NCBI GenBank assembly: GCA_021848545.1
Contig: JAJZUL010000011.1
Location: forward strand, 23,073-87,072
Direction of reading: 5' to 3'
Length of the DNA stretch: 64,000 nucleotides
Origin: Pseudomonadota bacterium
Lineage (GTDB): Bacteria > Pseudomonadota > Alphaproteobacteria > Rhodospirillales > Magnetospirillaceae
Shown: in pieces, positions 36,997-45,495 of the stretch
Layout of the letters: every line of letters begins with the position of its first letter
How positions within the stretch are numbered: position 1 is the stretch's first letter
Position numbers and translations under genes: made by a program
The notes under the pieces: generated by a model
Told to the model about the DNA's origin: nothing
The model's input: the letters and a program-made list of their open reading frames with translations, nothing else
Databases searched by the model: none

Positions 36997-37613
36997 CGTT
37001 TCATCAGATCGTTGAGGAACAGAACCCCCGCCAGACGGCCTTCGGCATCAATGACGGGAAAGCGGGCGTGGCCGGAGCGGCGGACCGCGTCCATCACCGC
37101 GGGCGCATGGTCGTCGATGCCGACCGTCACCGCCGGGGCGTGCATGATGTCACCGGCCAGCGGCGTGTCCGCGCCCTGATCCAGACCCTTTTGTTCGCGG
37201 CGATGATTGCCCACCAGCCGCAGGGCCTCGTGATCGTGGTCGGGGGCGATGCAGACCAGGAAATCCGAACGGGTGACGACCCCCAGCACGCGGCGTTCGG
37301 CATCGATCACCGGCATGAAGCCGATGCCGGTTTCGGTCATGCGCTCAGCCACCCGGATCAGCGGCGTGTCGGCGGTGATCGACGGCGCGGCCCGGTCCAT
37401 CGCCTCGCCGGCCCGGACCGAACATGACAGGCGCTCCAGCGCGTGGAGAAAGGCGTGGCGGTATAAAAGCTTGAAATCGCCGGGGGTGATGTCGAGAAAC
37501 CCCCCGATCTCGGCCATGGCCGCATAGGCGTCCTCGTCCGAGATATCGACATAGGCGAACGATCGTCCGTCCGGCTGCGTCCCGTTGTTCCCGTCCGTGT
37601 CGTCGGCGCTCAT
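36984..37613 (-). CDS. Tandem CBS-domain protein
   Basis: 209 residues. Two CBS motifs (~70-125 'SITADTPLIRVAERMTETGIGFMPVID' and ~155-205 'AVTVGIDDHAPAVMDAVRRSGHARFPVID') form a Bateman module that would bind adenine nucleotides. It overlaps the HPP membrane gene by 13 bp and probably regulates it. The ATG at 37613 is chosen over 37631, with GAGGGG upstream. The divergent neighbour is dprA. Confidence 0.8.
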   Translation of the reverse strand: MSADDTDGNNGTQPDGRSFAYVDISDEDAYAAMAEIGGFLDITPGDFKLLYRHAFLHALERLSCSVRAGEAMDRAAPSITADTPLIRVAERMTETGIGFMPVIDAERRVLGVVTRSDFLVCIAPDHDHEALRLVGNHRREQKGLDQGADTPLAGDIMHAPAVTVGIDDHAPAVMDAVRRSGHARFPVIDAEGRLAGVLFLNDLMKRCHL

Positions 37614-37725
37614 CCTAAAACCCCTCGGCATTATGATGTATATTGCTTACCTAATATTATGGTTGATGCAAGCGGTTTTGTCGGCCGCTCTTGACCGCGT
37701 CATTCCGCTCGCGCATTTTCGCGCA

Positions 37726-38862
37726 ATGGACGCCGAAATCAGAGAAATTTCGACCGCGGAGCGTTTGGACTGGCTGCGATTGATCCGCAGCGAGAACGTG
37801 GGTCCGCGCACCTTCTTCCGTCTGATCGAACGGTTCGGCACGGCGGCTGCGGCCCTCGACGCGCTGCCGGGTCTGGCGCGGCGCGGCGGTCTCAGGCGGC
37901 CGATCACCATCTGCCCCCGCGGGGCGGCGGAACGCGAGATGGAGACCGCCCACAAGCTGGGCCACACCCTGCTGGCGGCGGCGGAAGGCGGCTATCCGCG
38001 CTGGCTGGCCGCCATCGAGGACGCGCCGCCGGTGATCAGCGTGATCGGGGCGCCGTCGCTGTTGGCCAAACCGATGGTGGCCATCGTCGGCGCCCGCAAC
38101 GCGTCGCTCAACGGCCGCACTTTCGCCCGGCGTCTGGCCGCCGATCTCGGCCGGGCCGGGATGGTGGTGGTCTCGGGGCTGGCGCGGGGCATCGACGCCG
38201 CCGCCCACGAGGGGGCCTTGGCCACCGGCACGGTGGCGGTGATGGCCGGCGGTCTGGACGTGATCTACCCGCCCGAAAATGCCGGTCTGTACGCCGATCT
38301 GGTGGCGACCGGCGCGGCGATTTCGGAGATGCCGGCCGGCACCCAGCCCCAGGCCAGCCATTTTCCCCGCCGCAACCGCATCGTCTCGGGTCTGGCCCTG
38401 GGGGTGGTGGTGGTCGAGGCCGCGCTTCGGTCGGGGTCGCTGATCACCGCCCGGCTGGCGGCCGAACAGGGACGCGAGGTGTTCGCCGTGCCCGGTTCGC
38501 CCCTCGATCCCCGCGCCAAGGGGCCGAACGCGCTGTTGCGCGACGGGGCCACCCTGATCGAGGGGGCGGCGGATGTGACCGACGTTCTGGCCGACCTGCT
38601 GCGCCGGCCATTGGCCGAATCGCGGTCGTCGGCCTATGGGGCGCCAGCGCCGGCGCCCCTCGACGAAGCCGCGATCGGCGCGGCGCGGACGGCGGTGCTG
38701 GATCAGTTGGGATCGGTTCCGGTGACGGTGGACGAGATCGCCCGCGACCTGGATTTGCCGGTTCCCATCCTGCAGGTGGCGTTGCTGGAACTGGAACTGG
38801 CCGGTCGCCTGGAACGGCTTCCCGGTGGTCGCGTCGGACTGCTCGCCGATGCCGGTCCCTGA
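37726..38862 (+). CDS. dprA: DNA-processing protein DprA
   Basis: 378 residues. DprA binds incoming single-stranded DNA and loads RecA during natural transformation. An N-terminal SAM-like domain (LDWLRLIRSENVGPRTFFRLIERFG) is followed by the Rossmann domain with VAIVGARNASLNG, VSGLARGIDAAAHEGAL, FPRRNRIVSGLA and SLITARLAAEQGREVFAVPG. A winged-helix DprA-type C-terminus completes it. An upstream in-frame extension to 37585 is rejected; the conserved part starts near the ATG at 37726. It is 138 bp before topA, the usual alphaproteobacterial order. Confidence 0.92.
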   Translation: MDAEIREISTAERLDWLRLIRSENVGPRTFFRLIERFGTAAAALDALPGLARRGGLRRPITICPRGAAEREMETAHKLGHTLLAAAEGGYPRWLAAIEDAPPVISVIGAPSLLAKPMVAIVGARNASLNGRTFARRLAADLGRAGMVVVSGLARGIDAAAHEGALATGTVAVMAGGLDVIYPPENAGLYADLVATGAAISEMPAGTQPQASHFPRRNRIVSGLALGVVVVEAALRSGSLITARLAAEQGREVFAVPGSPLDPRAKGPNALLRDGATLIEGAADVTDVLADLLRRPLAESRSSAYGAPAPAPLDEAAIGAARTAVLDQLGSVPVTVDEIARDLDLPVPILQVALLELELAGRLERLPGGRVGLLADAGP

Positions 38863-39000
38863 GGCAAAGCTAAACCCGATCGGGGTTGACGAACGCTTCC
38901 GCGGGTGCCAATTCTCTCCGTCCATGGCGCCGACCGTGCCGCCGGCGCGATGCGGGACCGACCGGCGCCCCCGCCTCCCCCTTTCTTTCAGCGGGTTTGG

Positions 39001-41760
39001 ATGAAGGTTGTCGTCGTCGAGTCTCCGGCCAAGGCCAAGACCATCAACAAGTACCTGGGCAGCGATTTCCACGTGGTGGCCTCCTACGGCCATGTCCGCG
39101 ATCTGCCCGCCAAGGACGGCAGCGTGCGGCCCGACGAGGGCTTCGCCATGGATTGGGTGGTCGATCCCCGCTCCGAAAAGCATATCAAGGACATCGCCGG
39201 GGCGCTGAAGGGCGCCGACAAGCTGTTTCTGGCCACCGACCCGGATCGCGAGGGCGAGGCCATCTCGTGGCATGTGCGCCGGGTGCTGGAGGAGCGCAAG
39301 GCGCTGAAGGGCGTCGACGTCAAACGGGTGGTGTTCAACGAGATCACCAAAAGCGCCGTGCTCGACGCCATGCGCAATCCCCGCGATATCGACCAGGAAC
39401 TGGTCGACGCCTATATGGCGCGCCGGGCGCTCGATTATCTGGTGGGATTCACCCTGTCGCCGGTTTTATGGCGCAAGCTGCCCGGTTCGCGGTCGGCGGG
39501 CCGCGTCCAGTCGGTGGCGTTGCGCCTGATCTGCGAGCGTGAAGGCGAGATCGAGGATTTCCGGCCGCGGGAATATTGGACGGTGGCCGCCGATTTCCTG
39601 ACGCCGCGCAGCGAAAGTTTCAGCGCCCATCTCACCCATCTCGACGGGATCAAGCTCGACAAATTCGCCCTGCCCGACGCCGCCGCCGCGATGCGGGCGC
39701 GTCAGGCGGTGGAGGCGGGTTCCTTCTCGGTGGCCAAGGTCGAGCGCAAGAAGGCCCGGCGCAACCCGTTTCCGCCCTTCACCACCTCGACCCTGCAGCA
39801 GGAGGCCAGCCGCAAGCTGCACCTGCCCACGGCCCGGACCATGCAGATCGCCCAGCGTCTGTACGAGGGCATCGATATCGGCGGCGAAACGGTGGGTCTG
39901 ATCACCTATATGCGAACCGACGGCGTGCAGATGGCGGCCGAGGCCATCGCCGCCTGCCGCACATTGATCGGCAGCGATTTCGGCAACCGCTATTGCCCCG
40001 ACACCCCGCGCGTCTACAAGACCAAGGCCAAGAACGCCCAGGAAGCCCATGAATGCATCCGGCCGACCGATCTGTTCCGGCGGCCGGAAGCGGTGGCGCG
40101 CTATCTCGACCGCGACCAGCTGCGCCTGTACGAGATGATCTGGAAACGGACCGTGGCCAGCCAGATGGCCGCCGCCGAGCTTGATCAGGTGGCGGTGGAC
40201 GTGGCCGATGGCGGACGCCGCACCATGCTGCGCGCCACTGGCCAGATGGTCACCTTCGACGGTTTCATGAAAGTGTATCGCGAGGATCGCGACGATACCG
40301 AGAATGGCGACGGTGATGCCGAGGACGGCAACCGCCTGCTGCCCGACATGACCGAGGGCGAGGCGCTGGATCAGGAGGGCGAGGTCCGCGCCCGCCAGCA
40401 TTTCACCCAGCCGCCGCCGCGTTTCACCGAAGCCAGTCTGGTCAAGCAGATGGAGGAATTGGGGATCGGACGACCGTCCACCTACGCCTCGATCCTGTCG
40501 GTGCTCCAGGACCGCAATTACGTGCGCCTGGATCAGCGCCGCTTCATGCCCGAGGATCGCGGCCGGCTGGTCACCGCCTTCCTCGAACAGTATTTCAAGC
40601 GCTACGTCGAATACAATTTCACCGCCGATCTCGAAAACCGGCTGGACGACATTTCCGGCGGACGCATCGACTGGCGCACGGTGCTGGAGGATTTCTGGCG
40701 CGACTTCTCGGCCTCGGTGGGCGAAACCAAGGATCTGCGCGTGTCCGAGGTGATCGAGACCCTGGACCGGGAATTGGGCGCGCATTTCTTTCCGCCCACC
40801 GAAGACGGTCACGATCCCCGCCTCTGTCCGGGCTGCAACAGCGGCCGTCTTTCCCTCAAGCTGGGCAAGTTCGGCGCGTTTCTCGGCTGTTCCAATTATC
40901 CCGAATGCCGCTATACCCGGGCGCTGGCCGTGGCCGGCGAGGGCGACGGCGCCACTGACGCGGCCGAGGGGCCGCGCGAACTGGGCGAGGACCCGGCCAA
41001 CGGCCTGATGGTCACCCTGCGCAAGGGCCCCTATGGTTGGTATGTCCAGCGCGAGGCCGAACCGGAACCGCCCGCCGCCGCCGAGGCCGCGTCGAAGAAA
41101 AAGGGGCGCGCCAAGGGACCGCCGAAGCCCAAGCGGGTGTCCCTGCCTCGCGATCTGGAGCCGACCGCCGTCACCCTGACCATCGCCCTGGCGCTGCTGG
41201 GGCTGCCGCGCGAGGTCGGTCTCCATCCCGAAACCGGCAAGGCGATCATCGCCAATATCGGGCGTTTCGGTCCCTATCTGCAGCATGACGGCACGTTCAA
41301 ATCCCTGCCCAAGGGCGACGACGTGCTGAGCGTGGGGCTGAACCGGGCCGTCGATCTGCTGGCCCAGAAAAACGACCGCAAGGGCGCGGCGCCGCTGCGC
41401 GTGGTCGGCGAGCATGACGGCAAGCCGGTCACTTTGCACGATGGCCGTTTCGGTCCCTATGTCGCGTGCGACGGCATGCGGGCGACCTTGCCCAAGGGCA
41501 CCGACGGGAACGCCATCACTTTGGACGAGGCGATGGCCCTGATCGCCCAGCGCGCGGCCAAGGGTGGCGCCGGCAAGGCGGCGGCCAAAAAGCCGTCCAC
41601 CGCGAAAGCGGCAACCAAAACTTTGAAAGCGGCAACCAAAACTGTGAAGGCGGCGGCCAAATCTCCGGCGAAGAAGGTCGTCCGGCCGGCGGCGAAAAGT
41701 GGAACCCAAGCGGCCGCGAAGACCACCCGGTCTCGCAAGGTCCAGGCGACGGAAGGCTGA
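39001..41760 (+). CDS. topA: DNA topoisomerase I
   Basis: Relaxes negative supercoils, type IA, 919 residues. The Toprim domain is at the N-terminus (VVVESPAKAKTINKYLG; ATDPDREGEAISWH), and the catalytic Tyr lies in GLITYMRTDG (~Y305). One four-cysteine zinc finger follows (CPGC...CSNYPEC at ~615-645). Topo C-terminal repeats (GRFGPYLQHDG; DGRFGPYVACDG) follow, with a Lys/Ala-rich histone-H1-like tail from about residue 860. The ATG at 39001 begins MKVVVVES; upstream in-frame codons lack homology. Confidence 0.94.
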   Translation: MKVVVVESPAKAKTINKYLGSDFHVVASYGHVRDLPAKDGSVRPDEGFAMDWVVDPRSEKHIKDIAGALKGADKLFLATDPDREGEAISWHVRRVLEERKALKGVDVKRVVFNEITKSAVLDAMRNPRDIDQELVDAYMARRALDYLVGFTLSPVLWRKLPGSRSAGRVQSVALRLICEREGEIEDFRPREYWTVAADFLTPRSESFSAHLTHLDGIKLDKFALPDAAAAMRARQAVEAGSFSVAKVERKKARRNPFPPFTTSTLQQEASRKLHLPTARTMQIAQRLYEGIDIGGETVGLITYMRTDGVQMAAEAIAACRTLIGSDFGNRYCPDTPRVYKTKAKNAQEAHECIRPTDLFRRPEAVARYLDRDQLRLYEMIWKRTVASQMAAAELDQVAVDVADGGRRTMLRATGQMVTFDGFMKVYREDRDDTENGDGDAEDGNRLLPDMTEGEALDQEGEVRARQHFTQPPPRFTEASLVKQMEELGIGRPSTYASILSVLQDRNYVRLDQRRFMPEDRGRLVTAFLEQYFKRYVEYNFTADLENRLDDISGGRIDWRTVLEDFWRDFSASVGETKDLRVSEVIETLDRELGAHFFPPTEDGHDPRLCPGCNSGRLSLKLGKFGAFLGCSNYPECRYTRALAVAGEGDGATDAAEGPRELGEDPANGLMVTLRKGPYGWYVQREAEPEPPAAAEAASKKKGRAKGPPKPKRVSLPRDLEPTAVTLTIALALLGLPREVGLHPETGKAIIANIGRFGPYLQHDGTFKSLPKGDDVLSVGLNRAVDLLAQKNDRKGAAPLRVVGEHDGKPVTLHDGRFGPYVACDGMRATLPKGTDGNAITLDEAMALIAQRAAKGGAGKAAAKKPSTAKAATKTLKAATKTVKAAAKSPAKKVVRPAAKSGTQAAAKTTRSRKVQATEG

Positions 41761-41793
41761 CGCCGCCAAGGCGATCATCGGGAAGGGCCGGTC

Positions 41794-42189
41794 ATGCGGT
41801 TGGGAACGGCAGGGGCGATGGCGGCTTTGGTGGCGGCTTTGGCCGGCTGCGCGGTCCCGCCTTCGCCATCCGTGCCCGTTTCGCCACCCGCTTCGTCGAA
41901 GCCGGCCGTTTCGCCCAAGCCGGCCGCTCCGGCGCCGAAGCCGCCGCAGCTCAAGGGGCTCAGCCGCGCCCAGATCCTGGATTTGCTGGGGCCGCCCACC
42001 AGCCGGCATGACCGGGCGATGGCCACCATCTGGGTCTATCGGGCGGGGCGTTGCCGCCTGACCCTGATGTTCTATCCCGAAATCGCCGCCACCGGCCTGC
42101 GGGTGCTCGACGTCCATTTCGGCGATCCGAAACGGGCGGCGGCCTGTTACGCCCGCCTGCGCGAAAGGCATCTCCGCCATGGCCGCTGA
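41794..42189 (+). CDS. Small lipoprotein with a possible SmpA/OmlA-like fold
   Basis: 131 residues. Signal peptide with a lipobox (LAGC, Cys ~19), then a Pro/Ser-rich linker (~20-50) and a compact domain beginning 'LKGLSRAQILDLLGPPTSRHD'. The 'LLGPPxSR..... WVYR' pattern resembles BamE/SmpA-type outer-membrane lipoproteins, but similarity is weak. GGAAGGG precedes the ATG. It overlaps the next gene, a response regulator, by 11 bp and is thus co-translated with a two-component system. Confidence 0.6.
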   Translation: MRLGTAGAMAALVAALAGCAVPPSPSVPVSPPASSKPAVSPKPAAPAPKPPQLKGLSRAQILDLLGPPTSRHDRAMATIWVYRAGRCRLTLMFYPEIAATGLRVLDVHFGDPKRAAACYARLRERHLRHGR

Positions 42190-42934
42190 GCGTGCGGGCG
42201 ATCCCTTCATCGGAATCGTCGATGACGATTCGCTGTTTCGCGAGACGTTGTGCGGCAATCTTACGGATGCCGGCTATCGTCTCCGCGCCTGGCCCGACGG
42301 CGAATCCTTCCTTGCCGCCATCGCTTCGGGCGAGCGTCCCGATCTGGTGCTGCTCGACTGGAAGATGCCCGGTCTCAACGGCATCGACGTGCTGCGGCGC
42401 ATGCGCGGCGACGGCGTCGCCATTCCGGTGGTCTTTCTCACCGTCCTGGGCGACCAGATGTTCGAAGAGGCGGCCCTGGCCGGCGGCGCCGTCGATTTCA
42501 TCGAAAAGGCGCGCAGTTTCACCATCGTCGATCGGCGCATCCGCCTGATCCTGGAGCGGGCGGCGGCGCCGTCGCGCCCGGCCGAGCCGGAGATGCCGGG
42601 CGGGATCAAAGTGGGGGAGCTGGTGGTGGACGAGGATTGCCGGCGGGCCTATTGGCGGGGGCGGCTGGTGGAATTGACGGTCACCGAATTCGCCATGGTG
42701 GCCCTGCTCGCCGGCCGCAAAGGCAAGGATGTCAGCTATCGCGACCTTTACGATGCCGGCCATGGACAGGGATTCCATGCCGGCGCCGGCGCCGACGGCT
42801 ATCGCACCAATGTGCGGGCGGCCATCAAACGCATCCGCGAAAAGTTCAAGGCGGTGGACGATGCCTTCGACGCCATCGGCAATTATCCCGGTTTCGGCTA
42901 TGCCTGGGTGACCGGCGATGATGCGGGCGACTGA
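42179..42934 (+). CDS. OmpR-type response regulator
   Basis: 251 residues. The receiver domain has the acidic pair in GIVDDDS and the phospho-accepting Asp in LVLLDWKMPGLNG (~D60), with 'VFLTVLGDQ' and 'GAVDFIEKARS' replacing the usual Lys-Pro. The winged-helix C-terminal domain (~150-245) has 'VELTVTEFAMVALLAGRKG' and ends GYAWV. The receiver resembles ChvI-like regulators. It overlaps the lipoprotein upstream and the kinase downstream (17 bp), so all three are one operon. Confidence 0.85.
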   Translation: MAAERAGDPFIGIVDDDSLFRETLCGNLTDAGYRLRAWPDGESFLAAIASGERPDLVLLDWKMPGLNGIDVLRRMRGDGVAIPVVFLTVLGDQMFEEAALAGGAVDFIEKARSFTIVDRRIRLILERAAAPSRPAEPEMPGGIKVGELVVDEDCRRAYWRGRLVELTVTEFAMVALLAGRKGKDVSYRDLYDAGHGQGFHAGAGADGYRTNVRAAIKRIREKFKAVDDAFDAIGNYPGFGYAWVTGDDAGD

Positions 42935-44423
42935 CCGGATCGGGCGGTGGCTGCGCTCCTATCGGGTCAAGCTGATCGCGGCCGGCCTGATCTTCGCGAT
43001 CGTCCCGATCCTGGTCTATCGCGTCCTCGGCGACGCCCAGGCCCGTCAGAACGCCCTGGTGCTGCGTCTGGTGCAGGATCGGGGGCGGCTGGCCAGCGCG
43101 GCCTTGACCCCCCTGTTCGACCGCTTTTCGCCCAAGAACGCGGAAAAGCTGGCGGCGCGGGTGAAGGTCCTGGCCGGCACCAGCCTGTCCCTCAAGGTCC
43201 TGTTCCGGCCGGCCGGCGCCGCTCCGACCGGGTTTCTGCTGGTGGCGTCGGCCCCGGAAACCGACGCCCGCGCCGCCCGCGCCGCCATGGGCCGGCTGGT
43301 GAATAGCGGCGTGCTGGCGCCCTTGGGAAAAAGCTGCGACGGCGACCAGCCGCTGGCGTTCCGGATGGCGCCGAGCGCGGGGGGCGAACAGGGCGAACTG
43401 CTGACCTATCTCGCGCCCCAGGCCACCGCTTCGGGATGCTGGGTGGTGTTGACGGCGCAGCCGGCCGGAACCCTGCCGGGGGCGCGCATCGGGCGGCCCT
43501 ATTGGCGGGCGCCGGCGGTCCGCGCGGCGGCGGCGATCTATGTGCTGATGGCGATCCTGGTCCTGTCCCTGTTCACCGACGCCTGGCGCAATCTGCGCCG
43601 TTTCCGCGATGTCGCCCGCGCCCTGATGGAGGGACGGGGACCGGCCACCTTCGCCCGCGACAATCGCGTGCCGGAACTGGCCGAGGTCGCCGGCGATTTC
43701 GACCGGATGGTGGCCGGTTTGCGCCGCACCGAGGATTTGTTGCGTCAGGCCGCCGAGGATACGGCCCACGCCCTGAAGGCGCCGCTGGCGGTGATTTCGC
43801 AAAGCCTGGAACCGCTGGGCCGGGCGGTGGACCCGGCCAACCAGCGGGCGCGGCGAAGCCTGGAGCTGATTTCCCAATCGGTCGAGCGTCTGGACGAATT
43901 GGTGTCGGCGGCGCGCCGGATCGACGAAACCATCGCCGGGCTGATCGAGGCGCCGCACCTGCCGGTCGATCTGTCGGATCTGTTGGCCCGGTTGGGCCGG
44001 GGCTACGGTCGTCTGGCGGAGGAACGCGCGCTCGGCCTCGACCTTGCCGTGGCCCCCGGTCTGGCGGTGGCCGGCAGCGAGGACATGTTGGAAACCATCG
44101 CCGAAAATCTGATCGACAACGCGCTGGATTTCGCGCCGCCGGGTTCACGGATCGAGCTTGGCCTGACCGCCGACGGGGACGAGATCGTCCTGTCCGTCGC
44201 CGATCGCGGCGCCGGCGTCGCCGAGGCCGATCTGGAGCGCATCTTCTCCCGCCATTTGTCCCAGCGCCCGCCCGAGGCCGGCGGCGATCTGCCCCATTAC
44301 GGGCTGGGCCTGTGGATCGTGCGGCGCAACGCCGAAGCCATGGGGGGCCGGGTTCAGGCGATGGCGCGGCCGGGCGGCGGTCTCAAAGTGGATGTGCGTT
44401 TGCCCCGTGCCCAACCGGGCTGA
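42918..44423 (+). CDS. Membrane sensor histidine kinase
   Basis: 501 residues. The first TM helix (~16-38) and a second (~198-218) flank a periplasmic sensor of ~160 residues with two Cys (GKSCDGDQ and ASGCWV) that could form a disulfide. A HAMP-like linker leads to the H-box (EDTAHALKAPLAVI, His ~282) and ATPase domain with N-box 'ENLIDNALDFAPPG', 'DRGAGV' and 'GLGLWIVRR'. It should phosphorylate the response regulator encoded just upstream (17-bp overlap). The system is broadly ChvG/ChvI-like, but the signal is unknown. Confidence 0.87.
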   Translation: MMRATDRIGRWLRSYRVKLIAAGLIFAIVPILVYRVLGDAQARQNALVLRLVQDRGRLASAALTPLFDRFSPKNAEKLAARVKVLAGTSLSLKVLFRPAGAAPTGFLLVASAPETDARAARAAMGRLVNSGVLAPLGKSCDGDQPLAFRMAPSAGGEQGELLTYLAPQATASGCWVVLTAQPAGTLPGARIGRPYWRAPAVRAAAAIYVLMAILVLSLFTDAWRNLRRFRDVARALMEGRGPATFARDNRVPELAEVAGDFDRMVAGLRRTEDLLRQAAEDTAHALKAPLAVISQSLEPLGRAVDPANQRARRSLELISQSVERLDELVSAARRIDETIAGLIEAPHLPVDLSDLLARLGRGYGRLAEERALGLDLAVAPGLAVAGSEDMLETIAENLIDNALDFAPPGSRIELGLTADGDEIVLSVADRGAGVAEADLERIFSRHLSQRPPEAGGDLPHYGLGLWIVRRNAEAMGGRVQAMARPGGGLKVDVRLPRAQPG

Positions 44424-44444
44424 ATTCCCCCGCCACGATTTCTC

Positions 44445-44501
44445 GTCACAACTCCCTCACAGCCTTATCACCCGCCGGTTTCGGCGGGTGTCGTATCCCT
44501 G
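44445..44501 (+). repeat. 57-bp hairpin repeat, copy A
   Basis: Matches copy B (44726-44782) at 43 of 57 positions. It contains a perfect 9-bp hairpin, cacccgccg-gttt-cggcgggtg (44469-44490), 45 bp after the histidine kinase stop, so it may terminate that operon. It lies just 5' of the small secreted-protein gene at 44541. Confidence 0.6.
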
Positions 44502-44540
44502 TGCCCACACATGGATGCGATGGGCAGAGGGAGAATTTCG

Positions 44541-44777
44541 ATGCTGCATGGGAACGCCCGGCGGAGTGTCGCGATGATGTGGGTCGCGGTTCTGCTGTTC
44601 GGTACCGGAAATCTCAACATCGACGAGGATGATCGCAAATGGCGCGACGGCGGCTACAGCCACGAGCGCCACGACTGGCACGAGCGCGACATCTGGCGCG
44701 AGCGCCTTCGTATCGGACGGGCGATGTCACAGCCCTGTCACAGCCTTGTCACCCGTCGGTTTTCGACGATGTCGTAA
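44541..44777 (+). CDS. Small exported protein, paralogue of the 45102 protein, with degenerate tail
   Basis: 78 residues starting at an ATG with a good ribosome site (AGAGGGAGA). A short hydrophobic segment (VAMMWVAVLLFGTGNLN) is followed by D-E-D-D-R-K-W-R-D-G-G-Y and 'HDWHERDIWRERLR', clearly related to 'DDDWGWHGGY..WHHWHQHEEWRERHR' of the protein at 45102. From about residue 60 the frame reads through repeat copy B, so the original C-terminus has been replaced or lost. It is either a shortened paralogue or a decaying gene. Confidence 0.5.
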   Translation: MLHGNARRSVAMMWVAVLLFGTGNLNIDEDDRKWRDGGYSHERHDWHERDIWRERLRIGRAMSQPCHSLVTRRFSTMS

Positions 44778-44782
44778 ATCTG
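44726..44782 (+). repeat. 57-bp hairpin repeat, copy B
   Basis: Second copy of the repeat at 44445-44501. Its hairpin, cgtcg-gtttt-cgacg, keeps pairing through a compensatory change (C-G in copy A to T-A here), although the outer pairs are lost. It overlaps the 3' end of the gene at 44541 and lies 42 bp before the lipoprotein gene at 44825. Confidence 0.55.
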
Positions 44783-44824
44783 GGGTCACGGATTTCGCGT
44801 TTCGGAAAAAGGACAGAGGCTGCC

Positions 44825-45073
44825 ATGACGGCCACCAGATTATCCGCCTTGAAACTCCCCGTCCTCGTGCTCGTGCTGGCGTTCAGCCTGTCGGCCTGCG
44901 CCCACATGAACGAACGCGAGCAGCGGGTTCTGTCCGGTGGCGCCATCGGCGCGGCCGGCGGCGCCGCTCTGGCGGTGATGACGGGCGGCGGCGCGCTGGC
45001 CGGCGCCTTGATCGGCGGCGGTGGCGGCGCGGTGGTCGGCGCTCTGCTTCCTCAGCACACGACCGCCAAATAG
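44825..45073 (+). CDS. Small glycine-zipper lipoprotein
   Basis: 82 residues. A lipoprotein signal (LSACA, Cys ~24) is followed by 'NEREQRVLSGGAIGAAGGAALAVMTGGGALAGALIGGGGGAVVG' spread over ~30-75, the glycine-zipper pattern of small outer-membrane-associated lipoproteins (SlyB/OsmB-like). The ATG at 44825 is inside a longer open frame but is fixed by the signal peptide. It lies between the two related His/Trp-rich exported proteins. Confidence 0.7.
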   Translation: MTATRLSALKLPVLVLVLAFSLSACAHMNEREQRVLSGGAIGAAGGAALAVMTGGGALAGALIGGGGGAVVGALLPQHTTAK

Positions 45074-45101
45074 CGGTCCGACAGCCAAGGAGTAAGGGGT
45101 G

Positions 45102-45398
45102 ATGACAACATCAACCATAAGACGAATTGCCGCATTGTTCGGGGTGGCCGCCCTGCTGTTCACCGCTGTCGGTGTCGCACGCGCCGATGACGATTGGGGA
45201 TGGCATGGCGGTTACACCCGGGGGTGGCACCATTGGCACCAGCACGAAGAATGGCGTGAACGACACCGCCCGTGGCACCGCCCCGGCCCGGTGGTGTATG
45301 TAGCGCCCCCCGCCTACGGGCCGGTTGCCGTGCCACCCCCGGTCGTGTATGTGCCGCCACCCTCGGCCTTCAACCTCATCGTGCCCCTGTTCCGATGA
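45102..45398 (+). CDS. Small exported His/Trp-rich, Pro/Tyr-rich protein
   Basis: 98 residues. A signal peptide (TSTIRRIAALFGVAALLFTAVGVARA) leads into a His/Trp/Arg-rich segment (WHGGYTRGWHHWHQHEEWRERHRPWHRP) and a Pro/Val/Tyr-rich C-terminus (VVYVAPPAYGPVAVPPPVVYV). AAGGAG at 45087-45092 sits nine bases from the ATG. Proteins of this composition are common in alphaproteobacteria with no known function; the His-rich part could bind metal. The gene at 44541 is a shortened relative. Confidence 0.65.
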   Translation: MTTSTIRRIAALFGVAALLFTAVGVARADDDWGWHGGYTRGWHHWHQHEEWRERHRPWHRPGPVVYVAPPAYGPVAVPPPVVYVPPPSAFNLIVPLFR

Positions 45399-45399
45399 A

Positions 45400-45489
45400 C
45401 GAAAGCGTCGGTCGGACTCGGTCGGGCATCGGGTCGGCGCGTCACCGCGCCGACCCGATGTTCGTGTCGACCCGACGCCATCGCTTTCG
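45400..45489. terminator. Nested inverted repeats, likely bidirectional terminator
   Basis: A perfect 15-bp stem with a 4-nt loop (catcgggtcggcgcg, 45427-45441; complement 45446-45460) lies inside an outer pair cgaaagcg (45400-45407) and cgctttcg (45482-45489). It separates the convergent genes at 45102 and 45496. Confidence 0.6.
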
Positions 45490-45495
45490 GAAAAA

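Noticed and set aside
37585..37725. Upstream extension of dprA
   Set aside because: The hydrophobic extension is not part of the DprA family and overlaps the divergent CBS gene; conserved sequence begins after 37726.
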